Of a DNA stretch of 13,481 bases, positions 1-7,119 are shown piece by piece. A program made the translations under genes and the position numbers. Each line of letters begins with the position of its first letter. Position 1 is the stretch's first letter. The notes below the pieces were generated by a model. The model was not told the origin of the DNA. It saw nothing but the letters and a program-made list of their open reading frames with translations, and made no database searches. Source of the stretch: an uncultured Allomuricauda sp. Its GTDB lineage: Bacteria; Bacteroidota; Bacteroidia; Flavobacteriales; Flavobacteriaceae. The stretch spans positions 1 through 13,481 of the forward strand of contig CALDPL010000504.1 in the NCBI GenBank assembly GCA_937911965.1. Reading direction: 5' to 3'.

Positions 1-35
1 TTGCCATTGGGCGAGTCTGCGACCCCAGAAGCCCG

Positions 36-61
36 ACCCATCGGCTCTGCCGTGGATGGGT
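36..61. other. Stem-loop beyond the first T9SS gene
   Basis: ACCCAT (36-41) pairs with ATGGGT (56-61) around an inner CGGC-TCT-GCCG hairpin (42-52), with a small TGG bulge. It begins ten bases past the stop of the minus-strand T9SS gene, so it could act at that transcript's 3' end. No run of T follows on the minus strand, so I do not call it an intrinsic terminator. Nothing else recognisable lies in positions 1-70. Confidence 0.35.
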
Positions 62-70
62 AGTTCACTT

Positions 71-394
71 TTACTTCACGACCAGTTTTCGGGTCATGGT
101 CTTCTTGTCCTCGGTCACCTGTAGGACATATACCCCGGGAACCAATTTGGAGATGTCCAGGGTGTTGGTGGTGATCCTGGCGGTGAGGACCACTTCCCCG
201 AAGAGATCGTATATATTGATCTGTTTGCTGTTGTTGGAAGCCGTTGTGATATAGACCTCATCCCCATAGGCGGGGTTGGGGTACATCTTGAACCCCTTTA
301 GTTCCTGGACCGGCTCGGTATTCACGCTGATCAGGTCCTGTCCGTAGGTCATTATGGGTAAGGCCATAAGTACTAGTAGGTAGAGTTGTTTCAT
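71..394 (-). CDS. Minimal T9SS type A sorting-domain protein (107 aa)
   Basis: Small secreted protein consisting of a signal peptide (residues 1-18/19, MKQLYLLV...MTYGQ) and then, after only about 15 residues, a C-terminal type A sorting domain of the type IX secretion system. The domain shows its usual marks: YPNP at 38-41, IYDLFGEVV near 61-69, LVPGVYVLQV near 84-93 and the basic tail TRKLVVK at 101-107. Such domains direct proteins through the outer membrane and are then removed or used for cell-surface attachment. There is almost no cargo. I chose the ATG at 394 because it begins the signal peptide; the frame stays open upstream to 472, but that stretch is not signal-like. It is paralogous to the next gene upstream (541-852). 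Function unknown; secretion class is confident. Confidence 0.85.
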   Translation of the reverse strand: MKQLYLLVLMALPIMTYGQDLISVNTEPVQELKGFKMYPNPAYGDEVYITTASNNSKQINIYDLFGEVVLTARITTNTLDISKLVPGVYVLQVTEDKKTMTRKLVVK

Positions 395-422
395 AAATGT
401 TGATTTGGGAACAAGTATGGGG

Positions 423-430
423 TAAATGTA
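423..430 (-). promoter_or_regulatory. Weak -7-like element before the first T9SS gene
   Basis: On the minus strand this reads TACATTTA, one base off the Bacteroidota -7 consensus TAnnTTTG, about 28 bases before the ATG at 394. No convincing -33 TTG was found. The rest of the 395-540 gap shows no other feature, and no clear terminator separates the two T9SS genes, so co-transcription with the upstream paralog is equally possible. Confidence 0.25.
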
Positions 431-540
431 GAAAAAGGCCCCTAAAGGCAGTATAAAATGTTGTGAAAACAAAAATTGTGTAGGTAAACGCTTAATTGCT
501 GTGGGTCGGTCCGTACATGAGCGGATTTAAAATCATGAAA

Positions 541-852
541 CTACTTGACAATGAGTTTTCTGGTAGCCACTTTATTGCTTTCGAAGACCCTTAGGATATA
601 CATGCCCTTGACCAGGGTGGACAGGTTGAGTTCCTTGCCCAAAATAGTGGTTTCCAAAACCTGGGTGCCCAATACATCGAAGACCAAGATCTTCTTGGGC
701 CCATTGTCCTTGGTTTCAATAAACACCTTGCCCTGGGTGACGGGATTGGGATAGAGCTTGAACCCCTCAATTTCCATACTGCCATTGATGTTTTCCTGGG
801 AAAAACCAAGGGTACAGACCAAAAGGAAGAGTACAAGGTAAAGGTGTTTCAT
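541..852 (-). CDS. Minimal T9SS type A sorting-domain protein (103 aa)
   Basis: Second copy of the cargo-less design. A signal peptide (residues 1-19, ending GFSQ) is followed by only about 11 residues and then the type A sorting domain: YPNP at 34-37, FDVLGTQV near 58-65, LVKGMYILRV near 80-89 and tail ATRKLIVK at 96-103. It aligns end to end with the neighbour at 71-394, so the pair probably arose by tandem duplication. The ATG at 852 is preferred over the long upstream extension of the frame to 1107, which would cross a terminator and overlap the receptor gene. A perfect -7 element lies at 880-887. The gene follows the receptor's terminator, so it is probably its own transcription unit. 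Role unknown; it may be a small surface or secreted peptide linked to the receptor system. Confidence 0.85.
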   Translation of the reverse strand: MKHLYLVLFLLVCTLGFSQENINGSMEIEGFKLYPNPVTQGKVFIETKDNGPKKILVFDVLGTQVLETTILGKELNLSTLVKGMYILRVFESNKVATRKLIVK

Positions 853-879
853 ATAAACGGGCTTGCAAAGGCTGTGCCG

Positions 880-887
880 CAAATATA
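880..887 (-). promoter_or_regulatory. Bacteroidota -7 promoter element (TATATTTG)
   Basis: The minus strand reads TATATTTG, a perfect match to TAnnTTTG, about 28 bases before the ATG at 852 and downstream of the receptor terminator. The -33 TTG is not obvious. It supports independent transcription of the T9SS gene and the downstream choice of start. Confidence 0.55.
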
Positions 888-950
888 TAAAAAATGCCAT
901 GCGGAAGGATAACCGTTTGACGAATAATGAGTTGGTTTTCGATGAACGGT

Positions 951-982
951 AAAAAAAAGCCCCACTTGTCGCGGGGCTTTTC
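951..982 (-). terminator. Intrinsic terminator of the receptor transcript
   Basis: On the minus strand AAAAGCCCC (981-973) pairs with GGGGCTTTT (963-955) across a 9-base loop, and the run of T continues to 951 (eight T in all). It begins about 22 bases past the receptor's TGA. It is a textbook intrinsic terminator in the direction of the receptor gene; the plus-strand reading lacks a comparable T run. Confidence 0.85.
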
Positions 983-1003
983 AAGATTGGCCTTTGATGG
1001 GGA

Positions 1004-3823
1004 TCAAAAGGTATAGCTGTATCCCAAGGAAAAGGAGGTCCCGGGATCCCTGAAGGAAAACCTTTGTTTGTCCGCCCTGAAGGCATGGTACAGACTCTCC
1101 CGATCACCTCCGAGCAGGTTGGTCGCGCTCAAGGAAATTTTGGATCGTTTCTCCGTTCCAAGGGTTTTGGCGAAGTTGAAGTTCAGGCTGTTGAACGGTT
1201 GGGTGTATACATCGGCGTTTAGGCCGAACCCGACCACTTCAAGGGTCTTTCCCTGTACATTGTAGAACAGTCCGGTCTCGATCCCGGCCTCCCTGTTGTT
1301 GTAGTTAAGACCTGCGTTGACCAAGAAAGGGGACTGGCCCTGCAATTCCCGGGTATCTTTGATGGTTTCCCCATCCCTGGCGTAGATCTGCCTGGCCTCG
1401 TATTCCCGGTTTGGACCTTTGGCCATTTCAATTTTGGAATCGATAAGGGAAAGGTTGAGGTTCAAACTTAGGTCGGACAGGCCTTCGGAGATAAATCCAA
1501 AGTTCTTGCGGGCCTCAAACTCCAGACCAAATACATCCGCCGATGGGGCATTGCGCGGGGTGAATTGGTTGGGTGCCGTGATGTCATAGGCCACAATTTC
1601 TATGGGGTCGGTAAACTTTTTATAGAAACTGCTTATGGCGAACATCTGGGCGGCATCCCCAAACAGCTCGAACCTGAAATCAAAGTTGTCGATATAGGTG
1701 GGCACCAGGTCCAGATTGCCCAGGAACATCACCCCGGTCAACAGATCTGGGATCTGTACTATGGAAAGCTCCTTGAAACTGGGCCTTGCCGTGGTCCTCG
1801 AATAGGAAATCCTGAAGTTCGTATTGTCCCTGAATTCATAGATCAGGTTGACCGATGGGAAAAGATCCAATTCATCAATGGTCTTTTCATCCCCATAGAC
1901 GATGCTGCCCGAAGTGTTCTGTCCCGTAAAATGGGTGGTGAACTTTTCAGCCCTAAGCCCCAAGATCGCCCTGAATTTGTCCGCAAACCGGAATTCATTG
2001 GACAGATAGCCGGCAATGGTGTTCTGGTCGGAATCGAAGGTGTTTGCCGGTTGGGGGTTGCCGCGGACATAGGCTCCGGAGCCGTTGTCCACCGTCCAGA
2101 TGTTTTGATCGGCCAAAATGGCATCGGGATTCCCATTGAGGCTGCTGGTGGGGAAATTGAAAAAGGCGATATTGTAGTTGTGGATGGCAAAGTCCCTTTG
2201 TTTATAACTGTACAATCCTCCAAATTTCAACTGGGACCTGTTCCCGAAAAGCTCATAATTTTTGGTAAAATCCAGTTTGGCCACGGCATTGACCTCTTCC
2301 AGGTCGCGCCACAGCCTGTTGGGGAAACCGGCATCGGAACTGATGGTGTATCCGTCGGGATTCACGATGAAGGTGGTGAGCCGTACATCCTTGTCCTGTA
2401 CCTTGGCCAGGGTCGGTGAAAGGCTCCAATCCGTTGTGAAGGAAGCGTCCCCCGAAGTGTGCTTCCCCGAAAGCAGTACATTGGATACCGACCGTTGGGA
2501 GTATTCGAGATTGTTTTTCACAACATCCAGGACGTTGGATATTTCGGTCCTTTGGTCAAAGAGCGCCGCCCTGGATTCCCCGTTCTGTATGTGCAAAAGG
2601 TTCAATCTATATTTTGATCTTCCGGTCTTGTACGACAGTCCTGCCAAGGCCGAGGCCAAAACATTGTTGGATCCGATGTCCCCGTGCTGCCTCCTGTCGT
2701 AAAGCAGTTCGTTTTCAGAACTTTCCGGGTGTTTTTGGTAGATTCCATTTTCAAATCCCCTATAGAAAGAGGTTGAATTTTTATAGTCAACGGAAGCGAT
2801 GAGCCCAAGGGTATTGTCCCCTACATTGAATTGGTTCCCATAACTGAACCCAAGACCAAAGTCGGGTTTGGAGTTGGAGCGTTCTGCGGCCAGGGTGGGA
2901 TCAAAGGCCTGGGTAATGGCTTCAAGCCTATGGTTTTCAGCAGCATTGGAAGGACTGGGAATAACAAGGTTTTCCGATACCGGCAATTCCCTGGTCCCGT
3001 CATCAAAACCCAAAAAGTCGATTCCGCCCCCTTCATAACCCAAATAGTCGTCCTGAAAGTGCATGTCGGGATTATAGCCCAGGGAAGCTGAAATCGACAT
3101 TTGTTTTTGGGCGGGGAAGTCCTTGGTGATGATGTCGACCACTCCCCCGGTAAAGTCAGCGGGCAAGTCTGCGGAAGCTGATTTGAGTACGATGACGTTC
3201 TCCAGGATGCTGGTTGGGAAGATGTCCATCTGCACCGTATTTTTGTCAGGATCCAGGCCCGGGATGTCCATGCCGTTCAAAATGGATTTGGTATAGCGGT
3301 CCCCCAGGCCGCGGACATAGACGTACTTGCCCTCCTGTACCGACACCCCGGGTACCCGTTTGATGGCATCCGCAATGTCACTGGCCCCGGCGGTTTTTAT
3401 GGCCTCAAGGGAGAGTCCGTCCATCAGGGTGACGGAGTTTTTCTGAAGGTTGAGCACGGAGGCTTCCGTGTTCTTTCTGACCGTGGTGGTCAATACCACT
3501 TCGTCCAATTGGGCCGAAGCGGGTTGAAGGGAAACGTTCAGTTCCACGGTTTTACCGGATTCTATCAATACGTTGGTGATTTCCTGGGTAGTATACCCAA
3601 GAAAGGAGAAACTTACGGTATAGGTGCCCGGCTCCACTTCAAGGGAATAGATTCCATCAAAGTCCGTGGTCGTCCCATTGGTGCTCCCCTTGATCACTAT
3701 ATTGGCAAATGGCAATACTTCATTGAATTCCCCATCCATGAGTTTGCCACTGAGTGTCCCTGTCTGGGCAAAGCCAAATTGTACAAGGGCAAAGGTCAGT
3801 ACCAAGAGCGTCTTTTTTAGCAT
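1004..3823 (-). CDS. TonB-dependent outer-membrane receptor with CarboxypepD_reg-like N-terminus (939 aa)
   Basis: Outer-membrane beta-barrel transporter driven by TonB/ExbBD. In order: signal peptide (1-19, ending GFAQ); carboxypeptidase-regulatory-like beta-sandwich (about 22-102, with FDGIYSLEVEPGTYTVSFSFLGY); a TonB-box-like LDEVVLTTTV at 106-115; plug domain (about 125-240, with IADAIKRVPGVSV, YVRGLGDRYTKSILNGMDIPG and FTGGVVDIITKDFP); then a roughly 700-residue barrel ending in YSYTF with the usual terminal aromatic. The ATG at 3823 is preferred over the one at 3844 because it starts a clean signal peptide. It lies downstream of a lipoprotein gene in the same direction with a hairpin between, and the receptor has no recognisable promoter of its own, so it is probably fed by read-through. 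The lipoprotein plus receptor order recalls SusD/SusC-type uptake pairs, although the lipoprotein is not SusD-like. Substrate unknown; the regulatory context hints at phosphate limitation. Confidence 0.93.
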   Translation of the reverse strand: MLKKTLLVLTFALVQFGFAQTGTLSGKLMDGEFNEVLPFANIVIKGSTNGTTTDFDGIYSLEVEPGTYTVSFSFLGYTTQEITNVLIESGKTVELNVSLQPASAQLDEVVLTTTVRKNTEASVLNLQKNSVTLMDGLSLEAIKTAGASDIADAIKRVPGVSVQEGKYVYVRGLGDRYTKSILNGMDIPGLDPDKNTVQMDIFPTSILENVIVLKSASADLPADFTGGVVDIITKDFPAQKQMSISASLGYNPDMHFQDDYLGYEGGGIDFLGFDDGTRELPVSENLVIPSPSNAAENHRLEAITQAFDPTLAAERSNSKPDFGLGFSYGNQFNVGDNTLGLIASVDYKNSTSFYRGFENGIYQKHPESSENELLYDRRQHGDIGSNNVLASALAGLSYKTGRSKYRLNLLHIQNGESRAALFDQRTEISNVLDVVKNNLEYSQRSVSNVLLSGKHTSGDASFTTDWSLSPTLAKVQDKDVRLTTFIVNPDGYTISSDAGFPNRLWRDLEEVNAVAKLDFTKNYELFGNRSQLKFGGLYSYKQRDFAIHNYNIAFFNFPTSSLNGNPDAILADQNIWTVDNGSGAYVRGNPQPANTFDSDQNTIAGYLSNEFRFADKFRAILGLRAEKFTTHFTGQNTSGSIVYGDEKTIDELDLFPSVNLIYEFRDNTNFRISYSRTTARPSFKELSIVQIPDLLTGVMFLGNLDLVPTYIDNFDFRFELFGDAAQMFAISSFYKKFTDPIEIVAYDITAPNQFTPRNAPSADVFGLEFEARKNFGFISEGLSDLSLNLNLSLIDSKIEMAKGPNREYEARQIYARDGETIKDTRELQGQSPFLVNAGLNYNNREAGIETGLFYNVQGKTLEVVGFGLNADVYTQPFNSLNFNFAKTLGTEKRSKISLSATNLLGGDRESLYHAFRADKQRFSFRDPGTSFSLGYSYTF

Positions 3824-3863
3824 TTCTTTTGTTTTATATCGCACTGGATTCTTTAATAAAACA

Positions 3864-3894
3864 GTCCAAAGGCTTAATAATAAAGCCTTTGGAC
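3864..3894 (-). terminator. 12-bp perfect hairpin between lipoprotein and receptor genes (terminator/attenuator or RNA stabiliser)
   Basis: GTCCAAAGGCTT (3864-3875) is perfectly complementary to AAGCCTTTGGAC (3883-3894), with a 7-base AT loop. On the minus strand it is followed by TGTTTTATT, a poor T tract. It starts 34 bases after the lipoprotein stop and ends 40 bases before the receptor ATG. I see no good promoter between it and the receptor. It probably sets the ratio of lipoprotein to receptor by partial termination or by protecting the upstream mRNA end. Confidence 0.65.
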
Positions 3895-3927
3895 GTTGTT
3901 TTTATGGTATGTGTTTACTGAATTCGA

Positions 3928-5163
3928 TTAGAAAGCTTCCGCGCCATATGCAAATGTCCAGGTAAATGCAGAAGCATCGGCGCCAACTGTGGCGGCTTCG
4001 GCAGATGCGGGAGTTTCCAGATTGTCCAGGAATTTAGCTTCGTCGCCAGCGATGAAGTTTCCTGTGAAAAGGTCCCCGGCAACCACTCCTTCCGGCAATA
4101 CGATCTCCCAATTGGAGAAGGTCAGGCGGTCGTTGGCAAGTTCGGTCGCAGTATCCCCGGCACTATTGACCGAGGCGGTGGCACCGAATCCGTGGGCCAA
4201 TACATTGTTCAGATTGGCGATGAGTCCATCCCTAAGGTCGGCGTAATAGCTGTTTGAACCGTTGCCGATCAGGGTGATGTGCTCCATGGTGAAGCCGTCC
4301 TCCGTGGCGGCACTTCCCTCGGGGCCGTCAAGCTCCAGGGCAGATCCGGACTCGTCGGACATGATGACCACTCCATTGGAAAGGGTTCCGGACCAGGATT
4401 GGTCGGCATCAAAACCGTCATCCCCCTGTGCCCATACCAAGGCGTTGGTCACGTTCACCGTCCCCCCGAACCATTCGATACCGTCATCCTGGTTGGCGAT
4501 GACCTCGACATTCTCGATGACCGTTCCATTGCCTACTCCACCCAGGGTAAGTCCATTGATCTCATTGTCCTGTCCGATGGTGATTCCCCCGTGTCGGATG
4601 GAGATGTACTTGAGTACCCCGGAATTGTCCGCAGGGTCCGTTCCTCCGTACTGTCCGTAGGATTCATCGGCAGGTATGCCTTCGATCTGGGCGGTCTCCA
4701 GGTCCCCGTTTACCGAGATGGGGGCCTTCCCCAGTACGATCACCCCGCCCCAAAGGCCAGTGGATGAATTGTCCAAGGTACTTGCGGTCTCCCCTTGCTT
4801 GATGCCGTCCAATACCGAAGTAAAGATAATCGGCTTGCCGGGGGTTCCTTCAGCCATCAGTTTTCCTCCTTGGTCAACGACCAATGCGGAAGCCGTGGTC
4901 TCTTGGCCTTCGGCACCTTTGATAATGGTACCGGCCTCGATGGTCAGGGTCGCCCCATCGCCAACAACAACTTTCCCGTCAAGGATGTAGATGTTCTCGG
5001 CAGTCCATTGTTCATTCTCGGTAAGAATCCCCGAAACGGTGATTTCCTCGCCTCCGGGAGGGAGCTGCCCATCATCGTCAATGCCATTGCCATTGTCATC
5101 GCTGCTGCAGGAACCCATTAGGAGTGCTGAAAGGGCCAGTAGTGGAAAAATAAATTTTTTCAT
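3928..5163 (-). CDS. Probable surface lipoprotein with beta-helix-like repeats (411 aa)
   Basis: The signal peptide ends in a lipobox-like LMGSC (Cys19). The mature N-terminus CSSDDNGNGIDDDG is acidic right after the lipidated Cys, as in Bacteroidota lipoproteins flipped to the cell surface. The body is rich in short beta-strands and Gly/Asn/Asp turns with recurring phrases: GLWGGVIVLGKAPI (136-149), YISIRHGG (186-193), QDDGIEWFGG (225-234) and GDDGFDADQSW (247-257). These suggest a right-handed parallel beta-helix. I recognise no catalytic residues. Homologs of this kind are usually annotated hypothetical and some databases mislabel them as transporters; this is an extracellular protein with no membrane helices. 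It is the first gene of the unit that continues into the TonB receptor, so it is probably the receptor's surface partner. Its promoter region faces the response-regulator gene and holds the 11-bp-spaced site array. Confidence 0.8.
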   Translation of the reverse strand: MKKFIFPLLALSALLMGSCSSDDNGNGIDDDGQLPPGGEEITVSGILTENEQWTAENIYILDGKVVVGDGATLTIEAGTIIKGAEGQETTASALVVDQGGKLMAEGTPGKPIIFTSVLDGIKQGETASTLDNSSTGLWGGVIVLGKAPISVNGDLETAQIEGIPADESYGQYGGTDPADNSGVLKYISIRHGGITIGQDNEINGLTLGGVGNGTVIENVEVIANQDDGIEWFGGTVNVTNALVWAQGDDGFDADQSWSGTLSNGVVIMSDESGSALELDGPEGSAATEDGFTMEHITLIGNGSNSYYADLRDGLIANLNNVLAHGFGATASVNSAGDTATELANDRLTFSNWEIVLPEGVVAGDLFTGNFIAGDEAKFLDNLETPASAEAATVGADASAFTWTFAYGAEAF

Positions 5164-5222
5164 GGTTTTTTTGTTTTATTCGTTTAATGGTCAAAAGCTT
5201 TTTTACCTTTAATTCAACACTG

Positions 5223-5230
5223 CAAATAAA
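5223..5230 (-). promoter_or_regulatory. Probable -7 element of the lipoprotein/receptor unit (TTTATTTG)
   Basis: The minus strand reads TTTATTTG, one base off TAnnTTTG, about 60 bases before the ATG at 5163. No -33 TTG is present. Instead the nearest GTTAG half-site (5252-5256) falls where the -33 region should be, as at an activator-dependent promoter. Confidence 0.4.
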
Positions 5231-5251
5231 GAACCGACTTGTAAAAGCGAT

Positions 5252-5319
5252 GTTAGCCGAGTATTAATTGTTTTTTGGCTTATTGTTAGCTGAAGGTTAC
5301 GGTATTAAATGAACGTTAA
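5252..5319. promoter_or_regulatory. Array of 11-bp-spaced GTTA-like direct repeats (candidate PhoB/PhoP-type binding sites)
   Basis: Plus-strand half-sites: GTTAG 5252, ATTAA 5263; GTTAG 5285, GTTAC 5296; ATTAA 5304, GTTAA 5315. Each pair is spaced exactly 11 bp start to start, and TGTTAGCCGA (5251) recurs as TGTTAGCTGA (5284) at 33 bp. Read on the minus strand they are TTAACA-like (CTAACA, TTAATA, CTAACA, GTAACC, TTAATA, TTAACG), resembling the TTAACA-N5-TTAACA form of Bacillus PhoP boxes. OmpR/PhoB-family dimers bind such direct repeats. The array lies between two divergent promoters and ends close to both. The adjacent PhoB-like regulator is the obvious candidate binder (inference). Confidence 0.6.
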
Positions 5320-5346
5320 GCATTTACGCCTTTATGGTATTATCTT

Positions 5347-5354
5347 TACATTTG
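5347..5354 (+). promoter_or_regulatory. -7 promoter element of the two-component operon (TACATTTG)
   Basis: Perfect TAnnTTTG match, 27 bases before the ATG at 5381. A canonical -33 is lacking, and the half-site at 5315-5319 sits roughly 28 bases upstream of the element. This fits positive autoregulation by the downstream regulator. Confidence 0.5.
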
Positions 5355-5380
5355 GCCGTTGAACCGAGAAATTCCATCCC

Positions 5381-6064
5381 ATGAAAACAAAGGACATTAA
5401 GATTTTACTTGTTGATGATGAGCCGGATATCCTGGAAATTGTGAGCTACAATCTTTCCGCGGAGGGCTATGAGGTCCATACCGCCAAAAATGGGGTGGAA
5501 GGGGTTGCCAAGGCGAAGAAAAAAAACCCGCACCTGATCATCATGGATGTAATGATGCCGGAGATGGATGGAATCGAGGCCGTGGAACAGATTCGGAACA
5601 GCCCGGGCCTGGAAGACACCATCATCACCTTTTTAACCGCACGTGGAGAGGATTATTCCCAGGTGGCGGGCTTTGATGCCGGGGCGGACGACTACATCAC
5701 CAAACCCATAAAGCCCAAGGTCCTGGTCAGTAAGGTCAAGGCTCTGTTGAGGAGGATCAAGGAGAAGAAGGAGGTTGAGGATATTGTGAAGGTGGGCCAG
5801 ATCGTGATCAATAGGGAAGAGTACAAGATCGTAAACGACGGAACGGAACTCGTGCTGCCCAGAAAGGAATTCGAGCTGTTGTCCTTGCTGACCTCCAAGC
5901 CCAACAAAGTGTTCAAGCGCGAGGTCATCCTGGACAAGGTCTGGGGAAATGAGGTGGTCGTCGGGGGGCGTACCATCGACGTGCACATCCGCAAACTTCG
6001 CGAGAAAATCGGGGACCACCACTTTAAAACCGTCAAGGGCGTAGGGTATAAGTTTGTGTTCTAA
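5381..6064 (+). CDS. PhoB/OmpR-family response regulator (227 aa)
   Basis: Cytoplasmic DNA-binding half of a two-component system. The receiver domain (about 5-125) has the acidic pair D12-D13, the phospho-acceptor D56 in IIMDVMMPEMDG, the switch residue T86 in FLTAR and the conserved K108 in DDYITKPI. The effector domain (about 130-227) is a winged helix of the Trans_reg_C type: LPRKEFELLSLL, then KREVILDKVWG, then the recognition helix region RTIDVHIRKLREKI, then KTVKGVGYKF in the C-terminal hairpin. Length is normal for PhoB. The ATG at 5381 follows a -7 element at proper distance. The stop overlaps the kinase start (TAATG), so the two are translationally coupled. The closest functional guess is PhoB, but no pst or phoU genes lie nearby, so I leave the symbol empty. 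Confidence 0.93.
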   Translation: MKTKDIKILLVDDEPDILEIVSYNLSAEGYEVHTAKNGVEGVAKAKKKNPHLIIMDVMMPEMDGIEAVEQIRNSPGLEDTIITFLTARGEDYSQVAGFDAGADDYITKPIKPKVLVSKVKALLRRIKEKKEVEDIVKVGQIVINREEYKIVNDGTELVLPRKEFELLSLLTSKPNKVFKREVILDKVWGNEVVVGGRTIDVHIRKLREKIGDHHFKTVKGVGYKFVF

Positions 6065-7119
6065 TGGCCATCAAGCTCCGGAAATCATACAAGTTTGCCT
6101 ATAGATCTTCCCTGCTGATCAGCCTGTGCGTTTCCGTATTGTTCATCCCCTATCTATGGTATAGGGACGCTGTGGACCTGTGGGCCGTTTTGCTGCTGCC
6201 CACCCTCTGTTTTATCCTGAGTTTTGCCATCATACAGATTCGGGTGGAGCGATTTATATATCGGCGTATAAAAAAGATATACGACGATGTTTCCCTTTTG
6301 GAGTCCACTTCCTTTTCCTCCAGGCCCGTGACCACGGACATGAAGACCCTTACCGAGGAGATCGGAAGGTTCGCCGAGGACAAGAAGATCGAAATCGACA
6401 CCCTGAAGATCCGAGAGGAGTACCGCAAGGACTTTTTGGGCAATGTATCCCACGAGCTCAAGACCCCCCTCTTTACCGTTCAGGGCTATATCCTTACCCT
6501 TTTGGATGGGGCGATGAAGGACAAGAAGCTTCGCCAAAAATACCTGGAACGGGCAAGCAAGGGGGTGGACCGCCTGATCTATATCGTCAGGGACCTGGAC
6601 CTGATCACCAAATTGGAGGTGGGGGACCTGAAGCTCAACCGGGAGGATTTTGACATTGTCGAACTCATAGGGACCACCTTTGACCTTCTGGAGATGAAGG
6701 CGGCCGAAAAACATATATCCCTGACCTTCGATATGGAGTACGGGCACCCCATCTTTGTGAACGCCGATCGGGAAAAGATCCAACAGGGAATCTCAAACCT
6801 TCTGGTCAACTCCATAAAATACGGTCATCCCAACGGGACCACCGAGGTCAGTGTGGAGAACCTGATCCGAAACAGGGTGATCGTCCGGGTGACCGACAAT
6901 GGGGTGGGTATTCCCAAACAACATATCCCAAGGCTCTTCGAGCGTTTCTATAGGGTGGATCAGAGCGGCAGCCGGGCCGAGGGGGGTTCGGGCCTGGGCC
7001 TTGCCATAGTCAAGCATATCATAGAGGCCCATGGGGAAAAGATCTATGTGGAAAGCGAGGTGGATGTGGGATCCGAATTTTCCTTTACCCTGGAAAAGAG
7101 TTCAAAGAGTCCGGAATAG
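6064..7119 (+). CDS. PhoR-like sensor histidine kinase with two TM helices (351 aa)
   Basis: Membrane sensor partner of the upstream regulator. Two hydrophobic helices (about 15-32 and 38-58) are joined by only a few polar residues, so there is no periplasmic sensor domain, as in E. coli PhoR. A charged linker (about 60-118) follows, then the dimerisation/phosphoacceptor domain with H130 in FLGNVSHELKTPL. The ATPase domain has an N box (N245/N249 in ISNLLVNSIKYG), a G1 box DNGVGI (278-283), an F box LFERFYRVD (291-299) and a G2 box GGSGLGLAI (307-315). No clear PAS domain is seen. ATG at 6064 shares one base with the regulator's TAA. The 3' end overlaps the convergent glycosyltransferase frame by 76 bases. 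The input is unknown; phosphate sensing is an inference from architecture and the adjacent site array. Confidence 0.93.
   Translation: MAIKLRKSYKFAYRSSLLISLCVSVLFIPYLWYRDAVDLWAVLLLPTLCFILSFAIIQIRVERFIYRRIKKIYDDVSLLESTSFSSRPVTTDMKTLTEEIGRFAEDKKIEIDTLKIREEYRKDFLGNVSHELKTPLFTVQGYILTLLDGAMKDKKLRQKYLERASKGVDRLIYIVRDLDLITKLEVGDLKLNREDFDIVELIGTTFDLLEMKAAEKHISLTFDMEYGHPIFVNADREKIQQGISNLLVNSIKYGHPNGTTEVSVENLIRNRVIVRVTDNGVGIPKQHIPRLFERFYRVDQSGSRAEGGSGLGLAIVKHIIEAHGEKIYVESEVDVGSEFSFTLEKSSKSPE

Noticed and set aside
36..61. tRNA or intrinsic terminator at the left edge
   Set aside because: Only a single bulged hairpin; no cloverleaf, and no T run on the strand of the gene.
395..472. N-terminal extension of the first T9SS protein to 472
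   Set aside because: The Met at 394 begins a normal signal peptide, and the upstream residues would disrupt it.
853..1107. N-terminal extension of the second T9SS protein to 1107
   Set aside because: It would cross the intrinsic terminator and overlap the receptor's 3' end; the internal Met at 852 starts a clear signal peptide.
1565..2419. 284-codon plus-strand open frame inside the receptor gene
   Set aside because: It is antisense to the TonB receptor, has no recognisable domain or promoter, and is explained by codon bias of the real gene.
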